Positions 18,185-26,435 of a stretch of 64,000 bases of DNA are shown in pieces. The stretch is from JADJPO01 sp963724535 (GTDB taxonomy: Bacteria; Actinomycetota; Actinomycetes; Actinomycetales; Kineosporiaceae). The notes under the pieces were generated by a model. The model saw only the letters and a program-made list of their open reading frames with translations, was not told the DNA's origin and did no database searches. Numbering within the stretch: the stretch's first letter is position 1; each line of letters begins with the position of its first letter. The stretch lies in NCBI GenBank assembly GCA_963724535.1, contig CAVRVD010000013.1:310001-374000 (forward strand), written 5' to 3'. Position numbers and translations under genes: made by a program.

Positions 18185-18222
18185 TTCAGAGTGTTTCCGA
18201 TCGCCGCTGACAGGAGGGCCGC

Positions 18223-19203
18223 ATGCCTGCGATCACCGTCGAGGACATCCTCGCTCTGCCCCGGATCACCGGTCCTGACCCGGCCGGGTCGCTCGACCGC
18301 CCCGTGACCCAGGTGACCACGGCCCCGCAGGGCTACGAGGGTGAGGGCTTCCCGGTCCGGCGCGCCTTCGCCGGTATCGACCTGCGCCATCTCGACCCGT
18401 TCCTGCACATGGACCAGATGGGCGAGGTGGAGTACGCCCCCGGCGAGCCCAAGGGCACCCCATGGCACCCGCACCGGGGTTTCGAGACCGTCACCTACAT
18501 CATCGACGGCATCTTCGAACACCGGGACTCCCACGGCGGCGGCGGCACCATCACCAACGGCGACACCCAGTGGATGACCGCCGGCTCCGGGCTGCTGCAC
18601 ATCGAGACGCCCCCGGAGCACCTGGTCACCTCGGGCGGGCTGTTCCACGGCATCCAGCTCTGGGTCAACCTGCCCCGCCGGCTGAAGTTCGCGCCGCCCC
18701 GCTACCAGGACATCCGCGGCGCCCAGGTGTCGCTGCTCAGCTCGTCGGACGGCGGCACCCTGATCCGGGTCATCGCCGGCGAGGTCGACGGACACTCCGG
18801 GCCCGGGACCACACACACCCCGATCAGCCTCGTGCACGCCACCCTGTCCCCCGGCGCGCAGCTGCGGCTGCCGTGGCGGGCCGACTTCAACGCGCTGGTC
18901 TACACCCTGTCCGGCCACGGGTCCGTCGGCGAGGAACGCCGACCGGTCAGCACCGGGCAGCTGGCCGTCTTCGGTGCCGGCGACTCACTCACCCTGGCGG
19001 CCGACGACCGTCAGGAGAGCCGCAGCCCGAACCTGGACGTGCTGATCCTGGGCGGCGCACCGATCCGTGAGCCCGTCGCCGCGTACGGGCCGTTCGTCAT
19101 GAACACCCGGGACGAGCTCATCCAGGCGTTCGAGGACTTCCAGGCCGGCAAGCTCGGAACCATCCCCGCCGAGCCCCGCCGGCCGGGTCACGACGTGCTC
19201 TGA
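18223..19203 (+). CDS. Pirin family protein
   Basis: This 326-residue bicupin has the metal-binding HPHRGFETVTY motif and a conserved His/Glu pair (LLHIETPP) in the N-terminal cupin, with a C-terminal cupin from about residue 185. Bacterial pirins bind a metal and include quercetinase-like enzymes and regulators of pyruvate dehydrogenase; which applies here is unknown. GACAGGAGGG precedes the ATG. Its 3' end overlaps the convergent aminotransferase gene by 16 bp. Confidence 0.9.
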   Translation: MPAITVEDILALPRITGPDPAGSLDRPVTQVTTAPQGYEGEGFPVRRAFAGIDLRHLDPFLHMDQMGEVEYAPGEPKGTPWHPHRGFETVTYIIDGIFEHRDSHGGGGTITNGDTQWMTAGSGLLHIETPPEHLVTSGGLFHGIQLWVNLPRRLKFAPPRYQDIRGAQVSLLSSSDGGTLIRVIAGEVDGHSGPGTTHTPISLVHATLSPGAQLRLPWRADFNALVYTLSGHGSVGEERRPVSTGQLAVFGAGDSLTLAADDRQESRSPNLDVLILGGAPIREPVAAYGPFVMNTRDELIQAFEDFQAGKLGTIPAEPRRPGHDVL

Positions 19204-21191
19204 GCCGCCAACGCCTGCTCGAGGGCCGCGACGAACACCTCGACGTGTTCGGTGCGCCATACCAACGGCGGACGCACCTTGAGCACGTCACCACGGCGCC
19301 CGGTCGTACCGACAAGCACACCACGCGACTTCAGGGCCTCCTTCACCCCGTTCGCCACCTGCCGCGACGGCAGGTCGATCCCGGCGATCAGGCCATGCCC
19401 CCGGACGTCGCCGACGGCCGGGTGGCGCTGCGCCAGCGCCCGGACCCGGTTGCGCAGCAGCTCGCCCACCTCGACGGCGGCCGCGGGGATCGCCTCGTCC
19501 TCGAGCAGGTCGAGGACGGCCAGAGCGGCCGCCGTCCCCACCGGGTTTCCGGCGAAGGTGGAGAAGAACTCGTACCGGGCGGCCAACGCGTCGGCGATCT
19601 CGCGGCGGGTGAGCACGGCCGCGATCGGATAGCCGGCGCCCATCGGCTTGCCGAGGGTCACCACGTCGGGCCGCACCCCGAGTGCGGCGAACCACCACAG
19701 CTGCGGCCCGGTCCGACCGAACCCGACCTGGACCTCGTCGGCGACGTAGAGCGCTCCGGCCGCGCGCGCACCGTCCGCGAGCCCGGTCATGAAGCCGGCC
19801 GGGACGACGCGGACCCCCTCGCTGGTGAACATCGAGTCAGCGATCACCATGGCCGGCACCCGGCCGGCGGACCGCAGGTCCTCGACGGCCACGCCGACCC
19901 GCGCCGACGCCTCGGCCCGGGTGAGGGCGGCGTCGTCCTGCACCGGACCGTCGAAGGTGGCCACCCCCGCCGGCCGGTACCCGACCGGCCACTCGCTCGA
20001 GGACAGGTCGGCCAGCCACCGCGAGGACCCGTGGTAGGCCTTCGATCCGACGACGGCCCCCGCCGTCCCGTCCGGCAAGCCGGCAGCCCGGCCTGCGACG
20101 GCGCTGGTGTACTCCACCGCCAGCCGCCAGGCCAGCTCGTTGGCCTCGGTCCCGGAGGTGGTGAACAGGCAGGTGTCCAGCCCGGACCCAGCGGGCATGC
20201 TCGCCACCAGCCGCTCGGCGAGCTCGACGACATTGGCATGCAGGTATCGGCTGTGGGTGTGCAGTACCGCCGCCTGTCGGCTGATCGCCTGCACCACGTT
20301 CGGGTGACTGTGTCCCACGACGGCCACGTTGTTGTACCCGTCCAGGTATCGGCGCCCCGAGGCGTCCACGAGCCAAACCCCCTCTCCGGCAACGATCTGC
20401 ACCGGGTCGGCGTAGAACAGCGGGGAAAGCGACCCGCCCTGGACGGCGCGTCGCCGGGCCAGCAGGCGGTCGCCGTGACCGTCCCGGTGGATGCCGGCCC
20501 CCGGCAGGCCCGGCGCGCCGAGCCCGGCGAGCCGGCGCAGCCGCGACCTCAACAGCGCCGGGCTCACCTGCGCCAGCGCGGCCGCCGGCCGGTCGGCACC
20601 GGCCAGCAGCAGGTGGCCCAGGACCAGCTCGCCGAGCACGTCCACCTCGCCCGGCTGCAGCGGCCGGTGCCGCTGGTAGCCGCGCAGAACGGCACCCGCC
20701 GACCCCCAGACCTGGTGCAGGTCAACGAGTCCGGAGGCAGCGAGCAAGGCGGCGAGACTGCCGGCCAGGTCGGCCACCGCGGCAGTGTGATGGGTCTGGT
20801 CGACCCCCCGGACGGCTCTCGGCCGGCCATCAGGGCCGATCACCAACCGGTCCGGGACGACGCCACCGTGCTGGACCCCGCAGGGCAGTGAGGCGAGCAC
20901 GGCCAGAGCGGCCCGGACCCGGTCCGGCACGCCCGGTTCCCTCTCGCCCAGAGCTCGAACGTCGCGGCGCACCGCCCGCCCCGCGGCGGGATGGAAGAAT
21001 CCCTGCAGCGCAAGGCACATCCGGCCCGCCAGGTCACCGAGCCGCTCGGCCCAATCCCGCAGCTGCGCCCGGTCCGTCGGCACCGACACCGCCGCGGCCG
21101 GGTCGTCGGGCCCGGCGACCACCAACCCTGGCTCCCGGTCGGCCAGATGGGCCAGGACGGCCCGTTCCAGCTCCTGACTCATCGCCGTCAT
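19188..21191 (-). CDS. Class III aminotransferase with N-terminal kinase-like domain
   Basis: Residues about 250-667 form a PLP-dependent class III aminotransferase of the AGXT2/phospholyase group: VDASGRRYLDGYNNVAVVGH, TTSGTEANELA, ADEVQVGFGRTG and the PLP lysine in LGKPMGAGYP. The first 240 residues look like a degenerate aminoglycoside-phosphotransferase domain (QHGGVVPDRLVIGPDGRP at the expected catalytic loop, lacking the HxD and Asn). ATG at 21191 overlaps the upstream TGA by 4 bp. In many actinobacteria kinase, M23 and aminotransferase domains are fused in one chain of about 1000 residues, so the two genes probably act together, perhaps on phospho-amino alcohols. The substrate is unknown. 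Confidence 0.85.
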   Translation of the reverse strand: MTAMSQELERAVLAHLADREPGLVVAGPDDPAAAVSVPTDRAQLRDWAERLGDLAGRMCLALQGFFHPAAGRAVRRDVRALGEREPGVPDRVRAALAVLASLPCGVQHGGVVPDRLVIGPDGRPRAVRGVDQTHHTAAVADLAGSLAALLAASGLVDLHQVWGSAGAVLRGYQRHRPLQPGEVDVLGELVLGHLLLAGADRPAAALAQVSPALLRSRLRRLAGLGAPGLPGAGIHRDGHGDRLLARRRAVQGGSLSPLFYADPVQIVAGEGVWLVDASGRRYLDGYNNVAVVGHSHPNVVQAISRQAAVLHTHSRYLHANVVELAERLVASMPAGSGLDTCLFTTSGTEANELAWRLAVEYTSAVAGRAAGLPDGTAGAVVGSKAYHGSSRWLADLSSSEWPVGYRPAGVATFDGPVQDDAALTRAEASARVGVAVEDLRSAGRVPAMVIADSMFTSEGVRVVPAGFMTGLADGARAAGALYVADEVQVGFGRTGPQLWWFAALGVRPDVVTLGKPMGAGYPIAAVLTRREIADALAARYEFFSTFAGNPVGTAAALAVLDLLEDEAIPAAAVEVGELLRNRVRALAQRHPAVGDVRGHGLIAGIDLPSRQVANGVKEALKSRGVLVGTTGRRGDVLKVRPPLVWRTEHVEVFVAALEQALAAQSTS

Positions 21192-22867
21192 GCGGTCACC
21201 GACTCGGGCAGGCGCAGCAGCAGGTTCGGGTCCGGGCACAGGCTGGCCCAGACCGCCCGCTCGCTGCGCGGGGCGACCCCCGGTACGTCGAGCCCCATCC
21301 CGACCAGGTCGGTGAGCACCTGGAGATGGACGTGCGGCGCCCAGCCGCCGTTCTCGGTCTCGTCCCCGATGCTGGCGAACGCCTCCCCGGCTGCCACGGC
21401 GCGCCCCGGCCACAGGGCGGCCAGGCCGGCCCGGGACAGGTGCCCGTACAGGGTGAAGAAGGCGACTTCACCCACCTCGTGGCGCAGCACCACGACCGGT
21501 CCGTAGTCCAGCGGAGCGGCGTTGTCCCCGCACAGCTCGACCACGCCGTCCAGAGGGGCATGCACCGGCTGACCGGCGGGCAGAAGCAGGTCGAGCGCCA
21601 GGTGCACGGTCCGGCGCTCGCCACCCGGGGTGGCGAACGCGTCGGTGGTGTAGACGGCGCGGTCCTCCAGGTACCGACCGATGAGCACCTGGTCAGGTCG
21701 CACCTGTGGGCGCGGCGGCAGGTCGGGACCGCTCCAGTCGAGGACCCGGTAGCCGATCTCCTCGATCGGGCGGCCGAAGACGGGCGCCACCTCCATCCGG
21801 GCCAGGAGGCCGCGGACGGCCACCGCGCGCGGGCACGGCTCCAGACCGACCGCGTGCCGAGTCCGACACAGCGCCAGGTGGTCGTTGATGCTCGAGAGTC
21901 GTTCCAGCGCAGGCCAGACGACGTCCTGGCTGGCCAGCAGGTAGGGGTTGTCCGGGTGCTGGGCGTGCTGCCAGGCAGCCATCACCACGCTGACCGCCAG
22001 CCGGGTCCGGGCCAGCGGGACCAGCAGCGCCACCTCGTGCGCCGACAACGGCGAGACCGCGTGGTACCCGGCGACCAGGGGCAGGCCTGCCCGCACCGGG
22101 TCGGCGGCCGGGTCCACGGCGCACGCGTCGGCCAGTACGTAGGCCAGGGCCACGGCCAGCCCGCACACCCGAGGGGCGCGGCACAGGTCGCCGAAGTCGA
22201 TCAGTCCAATCCGCGGGCCCGGTGTTCCGGGGCCACCGGACTCCTCGACGACCACGTTGGCCGGGTTGGCGTCGTTATGGACCACCTGGGCCGGCAACCC
22301 GTCCAGCTGTGACGCCACCTGGTCGGCGAAGACGTCCAGCACGCCGCCGGCCACCTCTCGGCGCGCCAGGTCGGGCACCGCACCGAGCAGGTCGCGGACC
22401 CCGGCCGCCTGCACCAGGTTCCAGTGCAACGCCCGCCCGGCCAGCGGGTGGTCCAGGCCCGACAGCGCGCCGTCCACCTCGGCCACCGCCGCGCCCAGCG
22501 CGGCCAGCCACCGCTCGGTGAGGTCGGTGCGCCGCCAGGTGCGACCGAGCACCCAGGTCAGCGCCCGGGCCAGCCGGACGCCGTCCGGCGTGGCCACCTC
22601 GACCGCCGACTCCCCCGCGGCGGTGGTCAGCACGGTCGGTGTGGCGACCCCGCGCTCGGGCGTGGCCGCCAAGCGGCGCAACGCCGCGGTCTCGAAGGCG
22701 ACCACCTCGGCGTCCTCGGGTGGGTGCAGCTTGAGCACCGCGGACGGCCTGCCGTCAACCCCGGCGAGGAGGGCGTTGAGGGTGCGCTCCCCCACCAGCG
22801 CCGACGCCGTTCCGGCCAGCTCGAAGCGGGCCGCCACCTCGGCCCAGACCGGTGACCAGTCGTCCAT
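21188..22867 (-). CDS. APH-type phosphotransferase fused to M23 peptidase-like domain
   Basis: This 559-residue protein has two parts. Residues about 1-380 are a choline/aminoglycoside kinase fold with an intact catalytic loop (VHNDANPANVV) and metal-binding IDFGDL. Residues about 400-545 resemble an M23 peptidase (LALDLLLPAGQPVHAPLDG, LYGHLS, HVHLQ), retaining several zinc-ligand positions. No signal peptide is seen, so the M23 part is presumably cytosolic and may have a non-peptidase role. It is 17 bp downstream of malic enzyme and overlaps the aminotransferase gene. Phosphorylation of an amino alcohol then acted on by the partner is a plausible inference. Confidence 0.82.
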   Translation of the reverse strand: MDDWSPVWAEVAARFELAGTASALVGERTLNALLAGVDGRPSAVLKLHPPEDAEVVAFETAALRRLAATPERGVATPTVLTTAAGESAVEVATPDGVRLARALTWVLGRTWRRTDLTERWLAALGAAVAEVDGALSGLDHPLAGRALHWNLVQAAGVRDLLGAVPDLARREVAGGVLDVFADQVASQLDGLPAQVVHNDANPANVVVEESGGPGTPGPRIGLIDFGDLCRAPRVCGLAVALAYVLADACAVDPAADPVRAGLPLVAGYHAVSPLSAHEVALLVPLARTRLAVSVVMAAWQHAQHPDNPYLLASQDVVWPALERLSSINDHLALCRTRHAVGLEPCPRAVAVRGLLARMEVAPVFGRPIEEIGYRVLDWSGPDLPPRPQVRPDQVLIGRYLEDRAVYTTDAFATPGGERRTVHLALDLLLPAGQPVHAPLDGVVELCGDNAAPLDYGPVVVLRHEVGEVAFFTLYGHLSRAGLAALWPGRAVAAGEAFASIGDETENGGWAPHVHLQVLTDLVGMGLDVPGVAPRSERAVWASLCPDPNLLLRLPESVTA

Positions 22868-22884
22868 CGACCGCTCGCGCGGGC

Positions 22885-24270
22885 TCAGTGGCCGCGGGCG
22901 ACGTCCCGGACCGCGGCCGCCACCGCCGGGGCCACCGCGGCGTCGAAGACGCTGGGCACGATGAAGCTCGGATTCAGCTCGTCCGGGTGCACGGCGTCGG
23001 CGATCGCGGTCGCCGCCGCCACCAGCATCTCGTCGGTGATCACGTGCGCCCCGGCGTCCAGCAGGCCGCGGAAGAACCCGGGGAAGGCCAGCACGTTGTT
23101 GATCTGGTTGGGGAAGTCGCTGCGCCCGGTACCGACCACCGTGGCGTGCTGCTGGGCCTGGAGCGGGTCGACCTCGGGGTCGGGGTTGGACAGCGCCAGC
23201 ACGATCCCTCGCTCGTGCATCGTGGCGATGTCGTCCCCGGTGAGCAGGTTGGACGCGGAGACGCCGATGAACACGTCCGCCCCGGCCAGGCCACCGGGGA
23301 GCGCCCCGGAGAAGCCGGACGGGTTGGTGTTCTCGGCGATCCACGTCTTGTACTCGTCGAGCCCGGTCCGGCCGGCGTGCACCGCGCCGCGGCTGTCGAA
23401 CGCGATGACGTCGACCGCTCCCTGGGACAGCAGCAACCGGATGATCGCCTGGCCGGCCGCGCCCGCGCCGGAGACGACGATCCGCACGTCGGACAGCTTC
23501 TTGTCCACCACCCGCAGGGCGTTGGTCAGCCCGGCCAGGACGACGATCGCGGTGCCGTGCTGGTCGTCGTGGAAGACCGGGATGTCCAGCTCGGCCCGCA
23601 GCCGCGCCTCGATCTCGAAGCATCGCGGCGCGGCGATGTCCTCCAGGTTCACGCCTCCGTAGACGGGCGCCAGCAACGCCACGGTGCGCACGATCTCGTC
23701 GGTGTCCTGGGTGTCCAGGCACACCGGCCAGGCGTCGACGCCGGCGAACCGCTTGAACAGCGCGGCCTTTCCCTCCATCACCGGCAGCGCGGCCTCCGGG
23801 CCGATGTTGCCCAGGCCGAGCACCGCCGAGCCGTCGGAGACCACCGCAACGGTGTTCCGTTTGATGGTGAGCTTGCGGGCGTCGCCCTTGTTCTTGGCAA
23901 TCGCTTTGCAGACCCGGGCCACGCCCGGGGTGTAGGCCCGGGACAGGTCGTCGCGGTGGCGCAGCTCGACCTTCGGGGTCACCTCGAGCTTGCCGCCCAG
24001 GTGCATCAGGAAGGTCCGGTCGGAGACGCTGCGCACCTCGAACCCGGCCAGGGCGTTCACGGAGTCGGTGATCATGTCGACGTGCTCGGCGTCCAGGGTG
24101 TTGCACGAGACGTCGACGACGATCCAGTCGTAGTGCGACTCCGCGACGTCCAGCGCGGTCACGACACCACCGGCGCCGACCACCGCCGAGATGAGGTCAC
24201 CCGTGGCGTGGGGGGTGATCGGCGCCTGCACGCGCAGGGTGATCGAGTTGCCGGGGCTGGGGGACGCCAT
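22885..24270 (-). CDS. NAD(P)-dependent malic enzyme with ACT domain
   Basis: This enzyme converts malate to pyruvate and CO2, giving NAD(P)H. The 461-residue protein has an N-terminal ACT domain (residues about 9-85, a probable amino-acid or effector sensor). The malic domain follows (SRAYTPGVARVC, LGLGNIGPEAALPVMEGKAALFK, FHDDQHGTA), then a Rossmann domain (VSGAGAAGQAI, LALSNPDPEV). The ATG at 24270 is chosen because GGAGG lies 5 nt upstream. The kinase/M23 gene starts 17 bp downstream on the same strand. Confidence 0.94.
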   Translation of the reverse strand: MASPSPGNSITLRVQAPITPHATGDLISAVVGAGGVVTALDVAESHYDWIVVDVSCNTLDAEHVDMITDSVNALAGFEVRSVSDRTFLMHLGGKLEVTPKVELRHRDDLSRAYTPGVARVCKAIAKNKGDARKLTIKRNTVAVVSDGSAVLGLGNIGPEAALPVMEGKAALFKRFAGVDAWPVCLDTQDTDEIVRTVALLAPVYGGVNLEDIAAPRCFEIEARLRAELDIPVFHDDQHGTAIVVLAGLTNALRVVDKKLSDVRIVVSGAGAAGQAIIRLLLSQGAVDVIAFDSRGAVHAGRTGLDEYKTWIAENTNPSGFSGALPGGLAGADVFIGVSASNLLTGDDIATMHERGIVLALSNPDPEVDPLQAQQHATVVGTGRSDFPNQINNVLAFPGFFRGLLDAGAHVITDEMLVAAATAIADAVHPDELNPSFIVPSVFDAAVAPAVAAAVRDVARGH

Positions 24271-24442
24271 CGTCGCCTCCGCTGCGAGGTTCATCGTCGA
24301 GACCGCGGCCGACGCGGACCCACGGATGACGCAGCACCCTAGCCGACCACGCTGTGGGTCCGGCCGGAGCGAGGGTGCGTACACCCCCCTGGGGTCAACC
24401 GGGCCTGCCACGGTCGTCGGATCGAGGTGATTGGATGAGGCC

Positions 24443-24733
24443 ATGGCCCTCGAGATCGCCACCTTCGCCGTCGTGCCTGGCCAGGAGGAGGCGTTCATCG
24501 ACGCCTATCGCGGCGCGCGTCACTGGCTCACCGCCGCCGAGGGGTGTCGCAGGGTGCGGATGACCCGCGGGGTGGAGTCGCCGTCGACGTTCGTGCTGCT
24601 CGTCGAGTGGGACTCGGTCGAGGCTCACGAGCAGAACTTCCGGTCGGCCGAGGTGTTCAGCCAGTGGCGGGCAGCCATCGGCCCGCACTTCGCCGCGCCC
24701 CCGCACGTCGTGCACTACGTCGACGTGGACTGA
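24443..24733 (+). CDS. Antibiotic biosynthesis monooxygenase-like protein
   Basis: This small 96-residue protein has a ferredoxin-like ABM fold: ALEIATFAVVPGQEEAF opens the domain and VLLVEWDSVEAHEQNFR is the conserved beta-strand plus helix. Such proteins form dimers; some are quinol monooxygenases, many are uncharacterised. ATG at 24443 is favoured, with GAGG just upstream. No cofactor motif is expected. It stands alone between malic enzyme and the F420-type reductase gene. Confidence 0.8.
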   Translation: MALEIATFAVVPGQEEAFIDAYRGARHWLTAAEGCRRVRMTRGVESPSTFVLLVEWDSVEAHEQNFRSAEVFSQWRAAIGPHFAAPPHVVHYVDVD

Positions 24734-24839
24734 GCCCCGTCGGCTCTGGTCACCACGACCGACTTCTCAACGGGAGCACGCCCGGGGACCTGAGCCAGGC
24801 GGACCACCCGAACCGGCAGGACCGCTGACCTGACCCGGC

Positions 24840-25316
24840 TCAGGCGCTCGTCCTCGGCCGGAAGGCCACCGCGGGGAACTCCCGCACGGCCTGGTCGATC
24901 CCGGCGTCGGGCGTCGTCGGGTCCAGGCCGAGTCGCGGCGCCAGCGCGGCCCAGGCCCGTGGGTGGCGGCCGCGGTAGCCGTGCAGCAGCTCGGTCATCT
25001 CGGCCGCGTCGAGGAACCGGTGCGTCGGGTGTGACCAGCGCCGGCGACCGAACCGCACCTCGATCGCGGGCGCCGCCTCGAGGTTGCGCACCCAGTCGGC
25101 CCGACGGCCCCACCCGGCGACCACGAACACCTCGGGCACCGCCTCGTCGAACCGCACCACTTCGAGGACGACGTCGCGGCGCGTCCCGCTGAGGCGTCCG
25201 GTGTGCGCGAGGTAGACGAAGCGACGTCCGAGCAGGGGACCCAGACCGCGCCGGTACAGGTGGACCGGGGCTCTGAGCATCAGCCGCTGCATCCCGGCCG
25301 GACGGCGCTCGATCAT
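24840..25316 (-). CDS. Deazaflavin (F420)-dependent nitroreductase family protein
   Basis: This 158-residue split beta-barrel protein of the Ddn family contains the typical FVYLAHTGRLSGTRRDVVLEVV core and WVRNLEAAPAIEVRFGRRRW. These proteins bind F420, flavin or haem. GAAGGAGAG precedes the ATG at 25316; an in-frame extension upstream consists of the 18-bp repeats and is judged non-coding. The physiological substrate is unknown. Confidence 0.85.
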   Translation of the reverse strand: MIERRPAGMQRLMLRAPVHLYRRGLGPLLGRRFVYLAHTGRLSGTRRDVVLEVVRFDEAVPEVFVVAGWGRRADWVRNLEAAPAIEVRFGRRRWSHPTHRFLDAAEMTELLHGYRGRHPRAWAALAPRLGLDPTTPDAGIDQAVREFPAVAFRPRTSA

Positions 25317-25371
25317 GGATCTCTCCTTCGACGTGGTGGCGAGCCGACGGGCCAGGGCACTGTGCGTCATG

Positions 25372-25418
25372 GGAGCCACTGAACGCATAGGAGCCACTGA
25401 CCGCATGGGAGCCACACT
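25372..25418. repeat. 18-bp tandem repeat, about 2.6 copies
   Basis: The unit GGAGCCACTGAMCGCATR begins at 25372, 25390 and 25408 and is followed by scattered CAGTGCC words (three within 25460-25510, about 20 bp apart). It lies in the 265-bp spacer between the F420-type reductase gene and tRNA-Asn. No gene is seen in the spacer. Confidence 0.8.
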
Positions 25419-25581
25419 GCCCGACGGTTCGGCCCACTGTGCCCCCGCTGCGGCAGTGGTTCAGTGCCCCTCGCGGGCTGACAGTGCCCGTTGGGGCCGA
25501 CAGTGCCGTCTGGATGTGACAACTGGGATACGGCGCCTGGGGTTTCACCACGCCCCGGAGGGAACAGCGATACCCGCTGGG

Positions 25582-25654
25582 CTCCCGCGACTGGACTCGA
25601 ACCAGTAACCTGCCGGTTAACAGCCGGACGCTCTGCCGATTGAGCTACGCGGGA
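25582..25654 (-). tRNA. tRNA-Asn (anticodon GTT)
   Basis: The reverse strand gives acceptor TCCCGCG pairing with CGCGGGA, discriminator G, D-arm TAGCTC..GAGC, anticodon loop CTGTTAA and T-loop TTCGAGT. It has 73 nt and CCA is not encoded. Confidence 0.95.
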
Positions 25655-25760
25655 TCGGCGAGTCAGAACTCTACCAAGCATCGGCAGCCGACCCGGCACC
25701 GGTTGAGGGCCGTGGACGGATGCCTGCCGGGAACCGCGCGAGTGCCGACGCGAGCCCGAC

Positions 25761-26303
25761 TCACCACTCGATCCGGCCGGGCAGGTCCGGACCGATACCG
25801 TCCACGCCCGCTTCCTCCCGAAGCGTGGCCACCATCCGCTGAACGGCCGCGGCGAGGAGCGGATCGTCCGCACCTGCCCCGGGCGAGAGGTTCACCTGCG
25901 TGAGGATGCGGCCGTCGCCGTCGCGACGCAACGCCACCCACGCCCGCCGTCCGTCCGGCAGGGTGAGCTCGCGGGTGGTCAGCACCGACGAGCGCCACCG
26001 CTCATGGGCCGCCTCCGGCACGAACGAGCCCTCGGGCAGCTCCAGTCCCGTCGGCTGATGCAGGCCGACCCACCACACCGCGAGAGTGCGCGACTCGGCG
26101 TCCCAGGTCATGTGGTCGATCTCCACCCACGGACGGCGGACCAGTCCGCTGAAGGCGGTCAGGGCCCGCAGCCCGGCCCGAGTGACCGCGACGTAGCCGG
26201 CGACCGCCAGGGGTGACCACGCCAGCACCTGCTCGTCACCGATCTGCAGGGCCGTCGCCGCCTCGGCGGGCAGCCGCGGGCGGCGCCGGGGCAGCAGAGG
26301 CAT
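25761..26303 (-). CDS. Conserved hypothetical actinobacterial protein
   Basis: This is a 180-residue soluble protein with no family assigned. The N-terminal half (EQVLAWSPLAVAGYVAVTRAGLRAL, RPWVEIDHMTWDAESRTLAVWWV) resembles a PH-like beta-barrel, and the C-terminal half ends in a helix (LLAAAVQRMVATLREEAG). The start at 26303 excludes a long low-complexity extension. It is divergent from the BCCT transporter with 132 bp between. Confidence 0.7.
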   Translation of the reverse strand: MPLLPRRRPRLPAEAATALQIGDEQVLAWSPLAVAGYVAVTRAGLRALTAFSGLVRRPWVEIDHMTWDAESRTLAVWWVGLHQPTGLELPEGSFVPEAAHERWRSSVLTTRELTLPDGRRAWVALRRDGDGRILTQVNLSPGAGADDPLLAAAVQRMVATLREEAGVDGIGPDLPGRIEW

Positions 26304-26435
26304 CCGCCCAGGATAGTGGTCGGTGAGCCGGTATCTTCCCATCGGCCCAGCCCCGCCATCTTCCCACCGGGACAGAACCGCGCCATCATTCCGCCAACCG
26401 CGCCGTCGCCATGGTGGCGCTCCCGGGAGGTCGAG

